Notes: generated from the sequence alone by a model not told the origin. Shown: positions 1 through 10,654, counted from the stretch's first letter. The stretch is 64,000 nt of DNA from Beijerinckiaceae bacterium (GCA_947452455.1 CANGBX010000002.1:310001-374000); one strand, 5' to 3'. Program-made: numbers and translations.

Positions 1-68
1 TTTTCGAGCCGCTTCAGATTGGCAGAGCCGCCTTCACCGCTCTCTAGTTCTGTATCGGTATTGGACAT
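1..68 (-). CDS. Partial CDS running off the window start, possibly FliN (flagellar motor switch)
   Basis: Minus-strand ATG at 66-68 encodes MSNTDTELESGEGGSANLKRLE..., directly downstream of fliM; fliN is the expected next gene. Confidence 0.45.
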   Translation of the reverse strand, partial: MSNTDTELESGEGGSANLKRLE

Positions 69-85
69 GGGTTTTTCTCTCTCAC

Positions 86-1045
86 TCAACCGACGACGCG
101 TAAGGCTAGTTTGCCATCGCGGTCGCCCATCATGCCTTCAAATAATTCTTCGCCTTCAACGAAGACGCGGACGGTTTCAAAAGCCGGAATGTCGACGATC
201 ATGCCTTCTTGCACGTTCATCAAAGTTTTCAGGCTAATGCTAGGTTCAGCTATGCGCGGCACAAAGCTCAAAGGCACCTGCATCAGTGCTTCTTCGAGGT
301 GGCGTTCCCAATTCATGTCACGTGCTTCGCCAACGCGCTGAATTTTACTGCGCAAGATAGCGGCAATCTGTTTCAGCGATTGGCGTGGATAGAGCACATC
401 AATCGTTGCAGGCTCGGCGAAAGGAAGCTGAACAACAAATGAGCTCACGATGACGCTTTCCGAGCCTTCAACGAAAGATGTGAAAGCTGGGTTTGTTTCG
501 CTGTTCATATATTCAAATTGGACGGGGAAGACCTCGCGCCATGCGTCTTCCAGTGTCTTCAAAGTGCCGTCAACGATGATTTCGAGAATACGCTCTTCAG
601 TCGGTGTAAACTCGGTTTGACGCGTGATACCCGGATCACCACGACCACCAAAGAAAGTATTCACCAGAATGCTGATGAGGCGCGGGGGGAGCGTGAGAAG
701 GATGGTGCCTTTCAAAGCATCTGCGCGCGCAATGCTCAAGCTTTCAAACTGGCTCATGCCACGCATATGTTCTTCGAACCGCTTGGTTTCTGGCGGCAAG
801 GTCGAAATGCGCGGCATGAAACGCAACATCGGCAACAAGACATTGCGAAGATTGCGGCCGAAACGCTCATTGATCAGACGCAGCGTGTGCAGATCACCGA
901 GCAAGCCGGCATCTTCAGCACCAAACACATAAGGCTTATATTCGACACTTGGACGCGCACCGGGCGCAGTGTCGATTTCGCCACTGTTCAAGCCTTCGAT
1001 CAGCGCGGAGACTTCTTCGTTGCTGAGTTTACGGTTGTCTGACAT
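86..1045 (-). CDS. fliM: Flagellar motor switch protein FliM
   Basis: ORF MSDNRKLSNEEVSALIEGL... with typical FliM N-terminus and body; position in the fli cluster. Confidence 0.93.
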   Translation of the reverse strand: MSDNRKLSNEEVSALIEGLNSGEIDTAPGARPSVEYKPYVFGAEDAGLLGDLHTLRLINERFGRNLRNVLLPMLRFMPRISTLPPETKRFEEHMRGMSQFESLSIARADALKGTILLTLPPRLISILVNTFFGGRGDPGITRQTEFTPTEERILEIIVDGTLKTLEDAWREVFPVQFEYMNSETNPAFTSFVEGSESVIVSSFVVQLPFAEPATIDVLYPRQSLKQIAAILRSKIQRVGEARDMNWERHLEEALMQVPLSFVPRIAEPSISLKTLMNVQEGMIVDIPAFETVRVFVEGEELFEGMMGDRDGKLALRVVG

Positions 1046-1052
1046 GTGTCTC

Positions 1053-1694
1053 TTACTGCATCACGAGGGCGGTGATGTAGACATTTTCAATGCCGCCGAA
1101 GTCCGTGCGTTCCGTGAGCACGCGGTTGATTACATCGCGTATGCCATTTTGCAAACGCTTGCGATTTTCAACGCCGACCACTTCGACTTCGCTCTGTTCG
1201 GCAACTAATGCCAGAATTTCAGCGCGAATAGCGACTTCGTGTTTCTGGACATTTTCAATGACCTTTTTGTCATATTGCGTCGCCAAGCCAAGGCTTACCT
1301 GAACAAAGCGCTTCGAGCCGCGCAGGTTCGTCGTGAAATTGCCTGGGAATTCGAAATAGGTCGTGGCGAACTGCTCTTTCGAAGGCACAGCCTTGCCAGT
1401 AGGGCCGGCGGGTGCCGCTGGTGCCCCGTGCCCATCTTTTCCGGCATCCTTGCCGCCTGCTGCAGGTGCGCCATGACCATCGCCATGTGCGTCACCATGA
1501 GCATCGCCACCAGCCTTTTTCTCGATGACGATCGCAAGCGGATTATCTTCCGGTGGCTTCGTCAAAATGAAATAAGCCACTGTGCCGCCAGCGCCTACGC
1601 CAACGAGCAACAGACCGACAAGCGTCATGATAAGGATCTTGACGATCGGCAGCTTCTTTTTCTCTACCTGTTCTTCTTCCGGTTCCGCGGCCAT
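1053..1694 (-). CDS. fliL: Flagellar basal body-associated protein FliL
   Basis: N-terminal TM segment, His/Gly-rich linker, C-terminal FliL domain (YFEFPGNFTTNLRGSKRFVQVSLGL...); upstream of fliM. Confidence 0.9.
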   Translation of the reverse strand: MAAEPEEEQVEKKKLPIVKILIMTLVGLLLVGVGAGGTVAYFILTKPPEDNPLAIVIEKKAGGDAHGDAHGDGHGAPAAGGKDAGKDGHGAPAAPAGPTGKAVPSKEQFATTYFEFPGNFTTNLRGSKRFVQVSLGLATQYDKKVIENVQKHEVAIRAEILALVAEQSEVEVVGVENRKRLQNGIRDVINRVLTERTDFGGIENVYITALVMQ

Positions 1695-1709
1695 TTGTGC
1701 GCCCCTTCT

Positions 1710-3779
1710 TTAGGCGTTCATATCGAGGGCGAAGTCACCAGACTTCGCGCTGCGGGATTGTTGATTGTTATTTTCAGTCTCAGAGGCTTGTTTGCGGTTT
1801 TTGTCGCCGCCTTCGCCATCTTCCGAAACATCAAAACCAGTGAGCTCGAGACCACCGACTGACAAAGCATCGCGAAGATCGCCTTCAATTGAGCGCAGGC
1901 TATCAGCCGCATCGCGTGAATTGGCGCTTGTCGTGAGCTTGAGCTTCGATCCATCCATAGTGAGACGGATGATGATCTGGCCAAGGCCTGGTGGATAAAG
2001 CTGCATGCGGATTGTGTCAGCACCATCGCGCACAGCAGCGACAACCTGGCGCTCAATGGCGCGCATGCGAATTTCATGTGCTTGCGCGCGGCGTTCTGTC
2101 GAGTTGGCTTCATTGCCTGACGGTACGAAAGCATCAGCAACCTGCGCACGCGTTGCAGCGGGCGCACCTGTCAGTTCGTTGATCAGCGGCTGCGGTCTCA
2201 CATTCATGTCCTGAGCGGTACCAGTGCCTTGTGTAATCTCAATGTCACGGACACCCAATTTCATCAGGTCTCGAATATCGCTGCTGCTCCTTGAAGAAGT
2301 CTTACCTACTGAATTTGAGATATTTGTATCCAAAAGAGATTCAAAATAACCGGCGTCATCAACTTGACGATGCGCAAGGCGTGAGAGGTCTGCATCTTTA
2401 TGGAGAGCCTCTACGACAGCGGCGACGTCAAAAGCGACTGCCTGATAGGGAGTTTCAACCGCAAGGACTGCTTGTTTGTTCAAAACAGGCGGAGCTGTCG
2501 GGCCCGAAGCTGATGTTGTCATCTTCGCGATGTCAGGGGTGGTCTTTGCGACCACGGTCAAATGCGACTCAGTTTGAACGGGGTGGGGCGCCTTCAGCGC
2601 ATCTGCTACAGCCTCTTCGTCGTTCTCTGTCTGCGCTTGCGCTTGTGCTGGACGCTCGGGGGCAGCTGTCACCATTTGGATCATCTGCGGCCCGATGAAA
2701 TCAGCCGGCTTCATGTTCATGTCTGTCGGCTGAATAGGCTCAGCTGGCATGATGTCATTCAGTTCAGAATCTGTGTCGCCGACACTTGTTTCAAAAGATT
2801 CAACAGCGTCCGTTTCAGCCGGTGCTTTTGTTTGCATGGGCACATGAATGGTGATCACACGCATCGGCACGTCAGCCATTGTGTTTGAGACAACCAATTG
2901 CGTTTCGATCGGCTGGCTTAGAAGCATGTCCGGGTTCGTGACGATTTCTGATGAAACCACCGGGGTCAGAATGGGCTCCGGCGTATCAAAGATTGCCACA
3001 TGCACAGCTGTCGTCACTAGTTCACGCTGCAGGTTTAGAATCGGGCCATGAATTTCAGCGCGCCATGGTCCATAAGCTTCTTCCGTAAGGTCAGAAGATG
3101 GTTGTGGCGCAGGCATTTCAGAGACTTCTGCCGTTTTGATAACGGCTTCATACGGTATTTTGATGGGATCAATGGCGATGATCTCGGAAACATCGACCTG
3201 TGGCGCAATGGTCGGCGTCTGCGGGATTTGGGGCATCAGCGCAATGAGTGCGGGATCCAGATTTGTTGCCGGATCAGCATCGGAAATTTTGAGCGGCTGG
3301 CTGGGCTCAGCCACTGGTGGCACCACAATTGAGAGCTGCGGCAGGGTCATGTCTGCTGACGCGTCGCTTGAAGGTGTCTCGACCGTCAGAATGATTTCGC
3401 GAATAGGGGTTGTGCGAGCCGCCATGCCTTGGGCCACCACTTCCGCGGTAATGGCAAGCGCTTGAACCATTTGTTCCATATCGCTGGCCAGTGCCTGCGT
3501 CGCGGGAGGAATAGTCAATGTTTCGTTGGGAACAGGGATGGCGCTTTCGAGCGGTAAGGCCGCATCGGTTTGTGCCACCAAATCAGCATTCGGCTCGCCT
3601 GCCGCAATCATGAGGCTTTCGAAAATAGCGCCCGCCTCTGATGGCGCAATAGCATTCGGCTGCACAGCGCTTTCAGCGCCCGCATCCGTCGCGGCGATTG
3701 CCATTGTCAGTCCAAGCGTTTGCACGTGCTCATTCCCTTGGGGTCGTGGGTGTGTCGGAAAGCCGTCACCCCAAGGCAA
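1710..3779 (-). CDS. fliK: Flagellar hook-length control protein FliK-like; start probably internal
   Basis: Long low-complexity N-terminal region and C-terminal Flg_hook-like segment (IRMQLYPPGLGQIIIRLTMDGSKLKLTTSANSRDAADSLR); order fliJ-fliK-fliL. Confidence 0.8.
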   Translation of the reverse strand: MPWGDGFPTHPRPQGNEHVQTLGLTMAIAATDAGAESAVQPNAIAPSEAGAIFESLMIAAGEPNADLVAQTDAALPLESAIPVPNETLTIPPATQALASDMEQMVQALAITAEVVAQGMAARTTPIREIILTVETPSSDASADMTLPQLSIVVPPVAEPSQPLKISDADPATNLDPALIALMPQIPQTPTIAPQVDVSEIIAIDPIKIPYEAVIKTAEVSEMPAPQPSSDLTEEAYGPWRAEIHGPILNLQRELVTTAVHVAIFDTPEPILTPVVSSEIVTNPDMLLSQPIETQLVVSNTMADVPMRVITIHVPMQTKAPAETDAVESFETSVGDTDSELNDIMPAEPIQPTDMNMKPADFIGPQMIQMVTAAPERPAQAQAQTENDEEAVADALKAPHPVQTESHLTVVAKTTPDIAKMTTSASGPTAPPVLNKQAVLAVETPYQAVAFDVAAVVEALHKDADLSRLAHRQVDDAGYFESLLDTNISNSVGKTSSRSSSDIRDLMKLGVRDIEITQGTGTAQDMNVRPQPLINELTGAPAATRAQVADAFVPSGNEANSTERRAQAHEIRMRAIERQVVAAVRDGADTIRMQLYPPGLGQIIIRLTMDGSKLKLTTSANSRDAADSLRSIEGDLRDALSVGGLELTGFDVSEDGEGGDKNRKQASETENNNQQSRSAKSGDFALDMNA

Positions 3780-3798
3780 TTGAGCAAGCTTTATGCCA

Positions 3799-4209
3799 TT
3801 ACTTTCGACGCTCCGGCATGAGCATCAAAGCGCGCTCATCAAGTAGTTGGCGTTCATGGATTTTAACCATCTTCGCCTCTTCTTCGAGGCGCTCGATTTT
3901 GCGCTTTCTTTCGGCCAGAATTTTGCCCACGCGTTCGCGTTCTGTTTCGAGGATTTCTCGGCGGGCTAGATCGACTGCGGTGCGCTCATGAAGGCGCGCA
4001 ATAATCTGGGTTATGTCGCGATATTCATTGGCCGTAATGCCGGGCACGGCCAGTTGCTCACGATAGCCTTGATCGAGATCGACAATCTGTTCGCGGCGTT
4101 TGTCGAGACGGTCGATTTCTTCATGCAAGCGCGCTGCTTCACGCCGATAGGCGTTGAGCTCAATCGTTTGCTTCAGAGCCATCAATTCATAGACGCGTGC
4201 CCGGGCCAT
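3799..4209 (-). CDS. fliJ: Flagellar export chaperone FliJ-like coiled coil
   Basis: 136-aa charged coiled-coil protein immediately after fliI. Confidence 0.75.
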   Translation of the reverse strand: MARARVYELMALKQTIELNAYRREAARLHEEIDRLDKRREQIVDLDQGYREQLAVPGITANEYRDITQIIARLHERTAVDLARREILETERERVGKILAERKRKIERLEEEAKMVKIHERQLLDERALMLMPERRK

Positions 4210-4219
4210 TTAAATGGCC

Positions 4220-5545
4220 TCAGGGTAGGAGAGATTGCAGACGCGCTTCGCTTTCCACGAAGGTCGAACGCTCATTCATACCCTGCTGGATATAGCCAAC
4301 GAGTTGCGGTTGCAGCTGGAACGCCATGTCGAGTTCCGGATCCTGGCCCGTTTGATAGCCACCCAGCATCATCAAATCGCGGTTTTGTTCCCATAGGCTC
4401 AAGTAGCGACGGAAACGGCGCACACGCAGCATGTGCTGCTGGCTTACGCAATCTGTCATGGTTCGGCTGATTGATGCATTCACATCAATAGCAGGGAAAA
4501 TGCCTTGTTCCGCTTGTTTGCGTGACAGCACGACATGGCCATCAAGAATGGCGCGCGCTGTATCGACAATCGGGTCATTCGTCGTGTCATCGCCATCGGC
4601 AAGAATGGTGTAAACGCCTGTGATGCTACCACCTGTTTTCGCATCAAGACCTGCTCGTTCCAGCACGGAACCGATGAGCGAGATCACAGACGGCGGATAG
4701 CCTTTGGTTGTTGGATGTTCGCCCAAGGCAAGGCCCAATTCACGCTGCGCATGGGCAACGCGCGTCAGGCTGTCCACCATGAGCAGAACATTCTTGCCTT
4801 TGGAACGGAAATATTCGGCATAGGCTGTTGCGCGATGCAGGCCGCGCAGACGCAACACGGGTGACTGATCTGCCGGCACAGCCACTGTGATCGTGTGGGC
4901 GAAGGAAGGATGCTGTTGCAGCTCTTCCACAAAGCCCGCGACTTCGCGACCACGCTCACCGATGAGGCCGATGATAACAACTTCAGCTTCTGTATAGCGT
5001 GCAATGCAGGAAAGGAGCGAGGATTTACCCACGCCCGAGCCCGCGATAATACCGATCTTTTGGCCGCGACCAACAGTCAAGAGACCGTTCAACGCACGCA
5101 CACCCACATCAAGCGTTTGACGCACGGGTTTGCGGCGCAACGGGTTGACGCGTTCGCCACGCAAAGGCCATTGCTGCATGAGCTGGGGCGCTTCTTGTCC
5201 ATCAAGCGGATTGCCTGCGCCATCAAATACACGACCCAGCAGGCCTTCGCCGACAGGCACAACATCTGCGCGTGTCTTGGTTTCAACGCGCGCGCCAGCT
5301 AACAGAGGCGCATTGCCGCTGGTCAACACCATCACGGTGTAATTATCGAGAAAGCCGATGACTTCCGCATCAGCCCAGCCGCCACCATCGCAAGCAATGC
5401 GGCATTCAGTGCCCACTGCTGCGGGGAAAGACGATGCATGGACGATCTGGCCATCGAAACGGCGCACGCGGCCGGCTGCATTGGTTTGACGCGTGGCGTT
5501 AATTTGCTTCAGGCGACGTTCAAGAACGATTGAGGGATCCAGCAT
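4220..5545 (-). CDS. fliI: Flagellum-specific ATPase FliI
   Basis: Walker A GSGVGKSSLLS, ALGEHPTTKGYPPSVISLIGSVLERAG, DGHVVLSRKQAEQGIFPAIDVNASISR. Confidence 0.96.
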   Translation of the reverse strand: MLDPSIVLERRLKQINATRQTNAAGRVRRFDGQIVHASSFPAAVGTECRIACDGGGWADAEVIGFLDNYTVMVLTSGNAPLLAGARVETKTRADVVPVGEGLLGRVFDGAGNPLDGQEAPQLMQQWPLRGERVNPLRRKPVRQTLDVGVRALNGLLTVGRGQKIGIIAGSGVGKSSLLSCIARYTEAEVVIIGLIGERGREVAGFVEELQQHPSFAHTITVAVPADQSPVLRLRGLHRATAYAEYFRSKGKNVLLMVDSLTRVAHAQRELGLALGEHPTTKGYPPSVISLIGSVLERAGLDAKTGGSITGVYTILADGDDTTNDPIVDTARAILDGHVVLSRKQAEQGIFPAIDVNASISRTMTDCVSQQHMLRVRRFRRYLSLWEQNRDLMMLGGYQTGQDPELDMAFQLQPQLVGYIQQGMNERSTFVESEARLQSLLP

Positions 5546-5547
5546 TT

Positions 5548-6312
5548 TTAGCCTCGTTCATCCTCAATCTGCGGAACGTCATCAAATTCAAGATCGCGCG
5601 AGGCGAGGCGGAAAGAGCCGGATGGCAATTCATCATCCTCAATGATGCGGATGGATGAAAAAATATCTTCGGCTTTCAAAGCCGCACGCAGCGAAAGCGC
5701 ATCATGCGGGCTGATCGACAAGGTAAATTCGCTGCCAGCTTTCGTGAACATTTCCGCAGCGTTTTTAATGCGCTCGACAAAAAGCTCCGGCATTTGGGCA
5801 AAAACGGCGCCAAAGAGTTCCTGTGCCAGGCGACGAACATGCTGTGCCATGAGTTCGGCATTGCGCTCATAGCTTTCAGCAGCCAGCGGCACAATTTCGC
5901 CTTCGATACGGCGCAGCACATGAAGTGCGTCGCCCAATTCTTTGCGCGCTGCTTCGAGACCTTGTTGATAGCCAAGCGCACGACCGTCTTCGCGTGCCTT
6001 TTCGATGGCTGCGACAATTTCATCTGGCGAGGGTGGGGGCTCAACGGGTTCCGGCGGCGGAGGCGGTGGCGGCGGTGCAGCTTCGTGCTGCACTGCTTGT
6101 GGTGCTTCTGCTACCGCATCGGCTATTTCTTCTACAGCGGCCTCTTTGGCTTCCTGCGAGGCTTCTACCAGACGTGCCGGTTTGAAACGCGCCTTGTTCC
6201 AAGGTGTAAAAGCCGCATCGCGATCGGGCGCAAAGCGGTTGTCGGCGTTGAAGGCGCCGCCGCGTTGGACGAAATCTGGAACCTCCGAGAGAGGAACCGT
6301 GCGGTCTGCCAT
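5548..6312 (-). CDS. fliH: Flagellar assembly protein FliH-like (start MADRTVPLSE)
   Basis: Between fliG and fliI; proline-rich N-terminal region and FliH-like C-terminus; ATG overlaps the fliG stop region. Confidence 0.78.
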   Translation of the reverse strand: MADRTVPLSEVPDFVQRGGAFNADNRFAPDRDAAFTPWNKARFKPARLVEASQEAKEAAVEEIADAVAEAPQAVQHEAAPPPPPPPPEPVEPPPSPDEIVAAIEKAREDGRALGYQQGLEAARKELGDALHVLRRIEGEIVPLAAESYERNAELMAQHVRRLAQELFGAVFAQMPELFVERIKNAAEMFTKAGSEFTLSISPHDALSLRAALKAEDIFSSIRIIEDDELPSGSFRLASRDLEFDDVPQIEDERG

Positions 6313-6313
6313 C

Positions 6314-7354
6314 TCATACATAATCGTCGCCACGTCCCGCTAGGACCATCGTGCCTGCGTCCGAGAGCTTGCGGGCCACAGCCACGATGCGCTTCTGCGC
6401 TTCCTGAACTTCGGTGACACGCATGGGGCCCTTTGCTTCCATTTCGTCGATGATCGATGCTGCTGCACGCGCCGACATGGAGCCCATAATTTTGTCACGC
6501 AGGCGCTCGTCGCAACCTTTGAGCGCGACGGCGAGATCGTTCGGATCGATGCTGCGCATGAGAATGCCGAGGTTCTTTTCGTCGACGGCGTTGAGATTTT
6601 CGAAGACGAACATATTTTCCTGAATGGTCGTCATCAGGCCCTTGTCGATCTTGGCCAGCGAACCCATGATCCGCTGCTCGATCGTGCCCTTTGTAAAGTT
6701 CATGATTTTGGCAGCCGCTTTAATGCCGCCGATCTTCGAGGCACGCAGGGATGTATTGGCCTGGAACTGGAGCTGCATGACACGCTCCAGATGTTCGATG
6801 GCTTCTGGCTGAACGGAGTCAATCGTCGCAATACGGTGCAAGACTTCGTGCTGGACATCCTCAGGCAGAAGCACCAAGACGTCGGCTGCCACGGCATAAT
6901 CCAGATGGGCTATAACGAGCCCGATGATCTGTGGATGTTCACTCTCGATCATTTCAGCAATCGAGCGCGCATCCATCCATTGGAGAATTTCAATACCCTT
7001 CGCCGAGGATGAGGGCGTAATGCGAGTGAGCACCGAGCCCGCCTTATCTTCGCCCAGGGCTTTCACCAACATCCGACGGATATAGGCATCAGCGCCAAGA
7101 CCGATCGAGGTCTGCGCTTTGATGATGGCCAGGAATTGGTCGAGCACGACATTGACAGTTTCCTGACCAACATCAGCGACCGAATACATGGCGCTACCAA
7201 GTTGCTGCACTTCGCGCGGCGACATGTTTTTCAGAATTTCGGAAGCCTCATCTTCCCCCAGGAGAAGCATCAGGATCGCACATTTTTGCGTCCCCGAAAG
7301 TAACTGGGCTTCTTCTTCAGGTGTGGGTTCTGTGTTTGTCAGAGCGTCAACCAT
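6314..7354 (-). CDS. fliG: Flagellar motor switch protein FliG
   Basis: LSGTQKCAILMLLLGEDEASEILKNMSPREVQQLGSAM and EHPQIIGLVIAHLDYAVAADVL. Confidence 0.96.
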   Translation of the reverse strand: MVDALTNTEPTPEEEAQLLSGTQKCAILMLLLGEDEASEILKNMSPREVQQLGSAMYSVADVGQETVNVVLDQFLAIIKAQTSIGLGADAYIRRMLVKALGEDKAGSVLTRITPSSSAKGIEILQWMDARSIAEMIESEHPQIIGLVIAHLDYAVAADVLVLLPEDVQHEVLHRIATIDSVQPEAIEHLERVMQLQFQANTSLRASKIGGIKAAAKIMNFTKGTIEQRIMGSLAKIDKGLMTTIQENMFVFENLNAVDEKNLGILMRSIDPNDLAVALKGCDERLRDKIMGSMSARAAASIIDEMEAKGPMRVTEVQEAQKRIVAVARKLSDAGTMVLAGRGDDYV

Positions 7355-7378
7355 CGTCTATTTCCTGTTGCCTCTTTC

Positions 7379-9097
7379 TTAGGAGACATCTTTGGAGATG
7401 AGCGTCTTCAGCACTGCAGTCACGCGAGCCGCATCATCGCCCACCAGCATGCGGATAAGGGTGACCTTATCATCATAGCTGTTGGCAGTGTCCAGCATTT
7501 CGGCAGAGATACCGGACTTCTTGGGTTTGAGGCGAGCCTTAATATCTTCAAGGGATTCACCTTCGCGCACTTCAATCTGTTCGCCTTCACCCACCACAGG
7601 CTCATCGGAACCCATGGAACCCGACATGGAGCGATCGAGGAGACGTTCAAGGAAGGGTTTCAGCGCACCCAGCACCACCACGCCCAAGATCAGGACAATT
7701 GCAACCTGCTTGATCGCATCTTCGAGCCAAGGCGCATCATACCAGGAGCGACCTTCGATTTTCTGTTCTTCGGCAAAGCTCGATGAAATGAGCGTGATCT
7801 TGTCGCCGCGATCAGGCACATAGCCGACGGCTTCCTGCAACAATGAAGTCAGACGTTCGCGCTCGTTATCGGTAAGCGGCTTTTCAACCGTTTTGCCTTC
7901 AGCATCCGTCTGGGTGCCAGAGCGCACGACGACGGCCAGCGAAAGACGTTTGATGTCACCCACCGCGCGGCGCGTTGAGCGCACTTCACGGCTGACTTCA
8001 TAATTGCTGACTGTGGTCGAGGAACGTGCCTTCGAAGAGTCGGCTGAAGCATTTGCCGCTGCACCGCCACCCGGAGGCGTCGCGGTCAGGGCAGGCGTAT
8101 TCGGGGGTTGGTTCGAGGTGGCGCCCGGCACACCACGCGCCTTGCCGTCAGCTGATTCCTGTACGGTTTCCTGACGGCTGCGCACGACCTGCTGGGTCGG
8201 GTCATAAGTTTCATTGGTCTGTTCGGTGCGCGTGAAATCAACTTCGACATTCACTTCCGAATTGAAATTGCCAAGGCCCACAATGGGTGTCAGCAAATTG
8301 GCGATGCGCTCGCGCAGCATTTTTTCAATGCGCGTTTTATGTTCGAGCTGCTGGGATGAGAGACCAAGTTCATTATCGCGCTGTGGCGCTGTGAGGAGGG
8401 CACCGGTCTGATCGACCACTGTCACATTCGCAACAGGCAGATAGGGGACGCTCGAGCTCACAAGATGCTGGATGGACTGAACCTGGCCGAGCGACAGGCT
8501 ACGGCCTTGGGCCAGTTTCAAAAAGACAGATGCGGATGGCGGGTTCTGGTCGCGCACAAAGGCGGAACGCTCCGGAATCGCAAGGTGCACGCGCGCGCCT
8601 TCAATGTCACGAATTTCCATAATAGATCGGGCAAGTTCATTTTCCTGCGCCTGTTTCAGCTTGACGCTCTCAACTGCGCGGCTCGCACCAAGCGGCATTT
8701 GCGTCAGAATGTCATAGCCAGCGACAGAGGCTTTTGGCAGGCCGGCGGCAGCCAGTGACATGCGCGCGCGGTGAAAATCATTGCGCGGCACCATCACGGT
8801 GCCGGTGGTCGGATCCAGTTTCGCCTTCACGCCATTGGTTTCAAGATTTTGCAGCACGAGCTGCTTATCTTCATCGCCCAAACGCGGGAAGAGCTGCGTC
8901 ATCGCCGGTTCGCGCATCATGAAAATGACGCCAAGCCCGACCAGAACGATCAGGCTGACCACGATGATGGGCAGAGAACGCACGATCGCAGGCTGACGCA
9001 TGAAATTCTGCGTAGCCGCATAAATGTTATAAAGCTGGGCTCCGGCAGGGCCAAGGCCAGTTGGAGCAGGAATGGCGACGCTCTTAATATCCGACAC
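7379..9097 (-). CDS. fliF: Flagellar M-ring protein FliF
   Basis: 572 aa, two TM segments, LARSIMEIRDIEGARVHLAIPERSAFVRDQNPPSASVFLKL. Confidence 0.96.
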   Translation of the reverse strand: MSDIKSVAIPAPTGLGPAGAQLYNIYAATQNFMRQPAIVRSLPIIVVSLIVLVGLGVIFMMREPAMTQLFPRLGDEDKQLVLQNLETNGVKAKLDPTTGTVMVPRNDFHRARMSLAAAGLPKASVAGYDILTQMPLGASRAVESVKLKQAQENELARSIMEIRDIEGARVHLAIPERSAFVRDQNPPSASVFLKLAQGRSLSLGQVQSIQHLVSSSVPYLPVANVTVVDQTGALLTAPQRDNELGLSSQQLEHKTRIEKMLRERIANLLTPIVGLGNFNSEVNVEVDFTRTEQTNETYDPTQQVVRSRQETVQESADGKARGVPGATSNQPPNTPALTATPPGGGAAANASADSSKARSSTTVSNYEVSREVRSTRRAVGDIKRLSLAVVVRSGTQTDAEGKTVEKPLTDNERERLTSLLQEAVGYVPDRGDKITLISSSFAEEQKIEGRSWYDAPWLEDAIKQVAIVLILGVVVLGALKPFLERLLDRSMSGSMGSDEPVVGEGEQIEVREGESLEDIKARLKPKKSGISAEMLDTANSYDDKVTLIRMLVGDDAARVTAVLKTLISKDVS

Positions 9098-9139
9098 CGT
9101 CTCTTATCTCCGGTCAGAGTTCCTTGTTCAATGCGCGGA

Positions 9140-9442
9140 TTAAACCGGCATCGACACGATATCCTTGTAGGCGCTCAGCAGTTTGTTGCGGATTTGCATC
9201 GTTGCTTCGAAAGCAAGCGAGGCTTTTTCACGAGCCAGCATGACTTTCGCCACATCAGTTTCGTCGCCGCGTTCAAATGCTTGCGCTATATTGCCTGATT
9301 GCGATTGTGCTTCGGCGACTTGTGCCAAAGCCTTTTGCATATGTTCGCCAAAATTCGAGCCGCTTTGTTTGCCGGGGTTGAGTTTGGTCTCAGCATTGGC
9401 AATGATTTCGCGGGTGAGGCTGACGGAGTTAATCGGGGTCAT
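9140..9442 (-). CDS. fliE: Flagellar hook-basal body complex protein FliE
   Basis: 100 aa; C-terminus DVAKVMLAREKASLAFEATMQIRNKLLSAYKDIVSMPV is typical of FliE. Confidence 0.93.
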   Translation of the reverse strand: MTPINSVSLTREIIANAETKLNPGKQSGSNFGEHMQKALAQVAEAQSQSGNIAQAFERGDETDVAKVMLAREKASLAFEATMQIRNKLLSAYKDIVSMPV

Positions 9443-9452
9443 GTTTTGATCC

Positions 9453-10616
9453 TCAAACAGCCAGAGCCAGGCGCGGCGACATTTCGACAGGCGGCATCAT
9501 CATCATGTCTTGCATGTCGATCATCAGATGCTCGGCGAGAATTTCTCCACCACCTGACATGACCAGCGCACGCTGCAGAACATTTTCGAGTTCGCGAACA
9601 TTGCCTGGCCACTCGTGTGCTTCGAGCTTGATAATTGCTTCCTCGGTCAGTTCCGGCATTTTGGCGAAACCGCCAGCATGTTTGGCAAGCAGCGTGACTG
9701 CGATTGGCAAAATATCGCCCGGGCGTTCCGACAAAGCCTTCGTGACAAGCGGGAAGACATTGAGGCGGTAATAAAGATCTTCGCGGAAACGTCCGCCTTT
9801 CACTTCATTGAGCATGTAGCGGTTGGATGTCGCAACCACGCGCACATCCACCGGAACAGGCTTGGACGAACCAAGCGGCGTGACTTCCTTCTCTTGCAAG
9901 ACACGCAAGAGCTTGGCCTGCAGAGGCAATGCCATTTCAGAAATTTCATCGAGCAACAATGTGCCCGAATCCGCAGCGCGGAAAATACCCTTGTTGGGAT
10001 GATGCGCGCCGGTAAAGGCGCCGCGCTCATAACCAAAGAGCAAAGCCTCGAGCATGGTGTCGGGAACCGCCGCACAATTGACAGCGATGAAAGGATTGCG
10101 GGCGCGCGGTGAGGCATTGTGAAGGAAGCGGGAGAAAACTTCCTTACCAGTGCCCGTCGGGCCAACCAGCATGACGGTGACATCAGACGAAGCCACACGA
10201 CGTGCCAGACGCAGCAGATTGAATGTGGCGGGATCGCCAGCAGCTACGCTCTGATCACCATCCATGAAACGGGCGATGACTTCGGCGGTGAAGCGCCAAT
10301 TGTTTTCGGTCGGCTTCACTTGCAGTGTTGTGCCGTTGAACTCGCATTTCAGCGAGAAGGCCTTGCCATATTCATTGAGTACGACAATGCGCTCTGCTTT
10401 CAGCTGACGGCACCATTTCTGGAAGCCAGTCGCATCGGCTGCCAGCTTCTTGGCAACCGCATAACTGACGAGCAGGCCGCATTGGCCCCAAGACACTTCA
10501 ACCGAGCCAAGCTTGGCCAGGCTTGTCGTGTGGACCTCATTGCCGCGGTTATGCAAATGCGTGACGAGCGCTTCGCAATCGGCCAATTGGTCGGTAACAC
10601 ACAAGACAGAGTTCAC
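9453..10616 (-). CDS. fleT: Sigma54-dependent activator, FlbD/FleT-like; probable GTG start at 10614-10616, not the ATG at 10670
   Basis: AAA+ domain with Walker A GPTGTGKE and intact GAFTGA; no Fis-type HTH visible at the C-terminus. GAGGAG Shine-Dalgarno precedes the GTG. Confidence 0.72.
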   Translation of the reverse strand: MNSVLCVTDQLADCEALVTHLHNRGNEVHTTSLAKLGSVEVSWGQCGLLVSYAVAKKLAADATGFQKWCRQLKAERIVVLNEYGKAFSLKCEFNGTTLQVKPTENNWRFTAEVIARFMDGDQSVAAGDPATFNLLRLARRVASSDVTVMLVGPTGTGKEVFSRFLHNASPRARNPFIAVNCAAVPDTMLEALLFGYERGAFTGAHHPNKGIFRAADSGTLLLDEISEMALPLQAKLLRVLQEKEVTPLGSSKPVPVDVRVVATSNRYMLNEVKGGRFREDLYYRLNVFPLVTKALSERPGDILPIAVTLLAKHAGGFAKMPELTEEAIIKLEAHEWPGNVRELENVLQRALVMSGGGEILAEHLMIDMQDMMMMPPVEMSPRLALAV

Positions 10617-10654
10617 GGCGTTCTCCTCAAATCGCCTCTTCGGAGAGGACAAAG

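Noticed and set aside
518-1042. 174-aa plus-strand ORF
   Set aside because: Lies wholly antisense to fliM, which has clear homology motifs; shadow ORF.
1239-1862. 207-aa plus-strand ORF
   Set aside because: Antisense to fliL and the end of fliK; no recognisable motifs.
6001-6090. GGC/GCC-rich repeat tract
   Set aside because: It encodes the proline-rich linker of FliH; codon-level low complexity, not a mobile or regulatory repeat.
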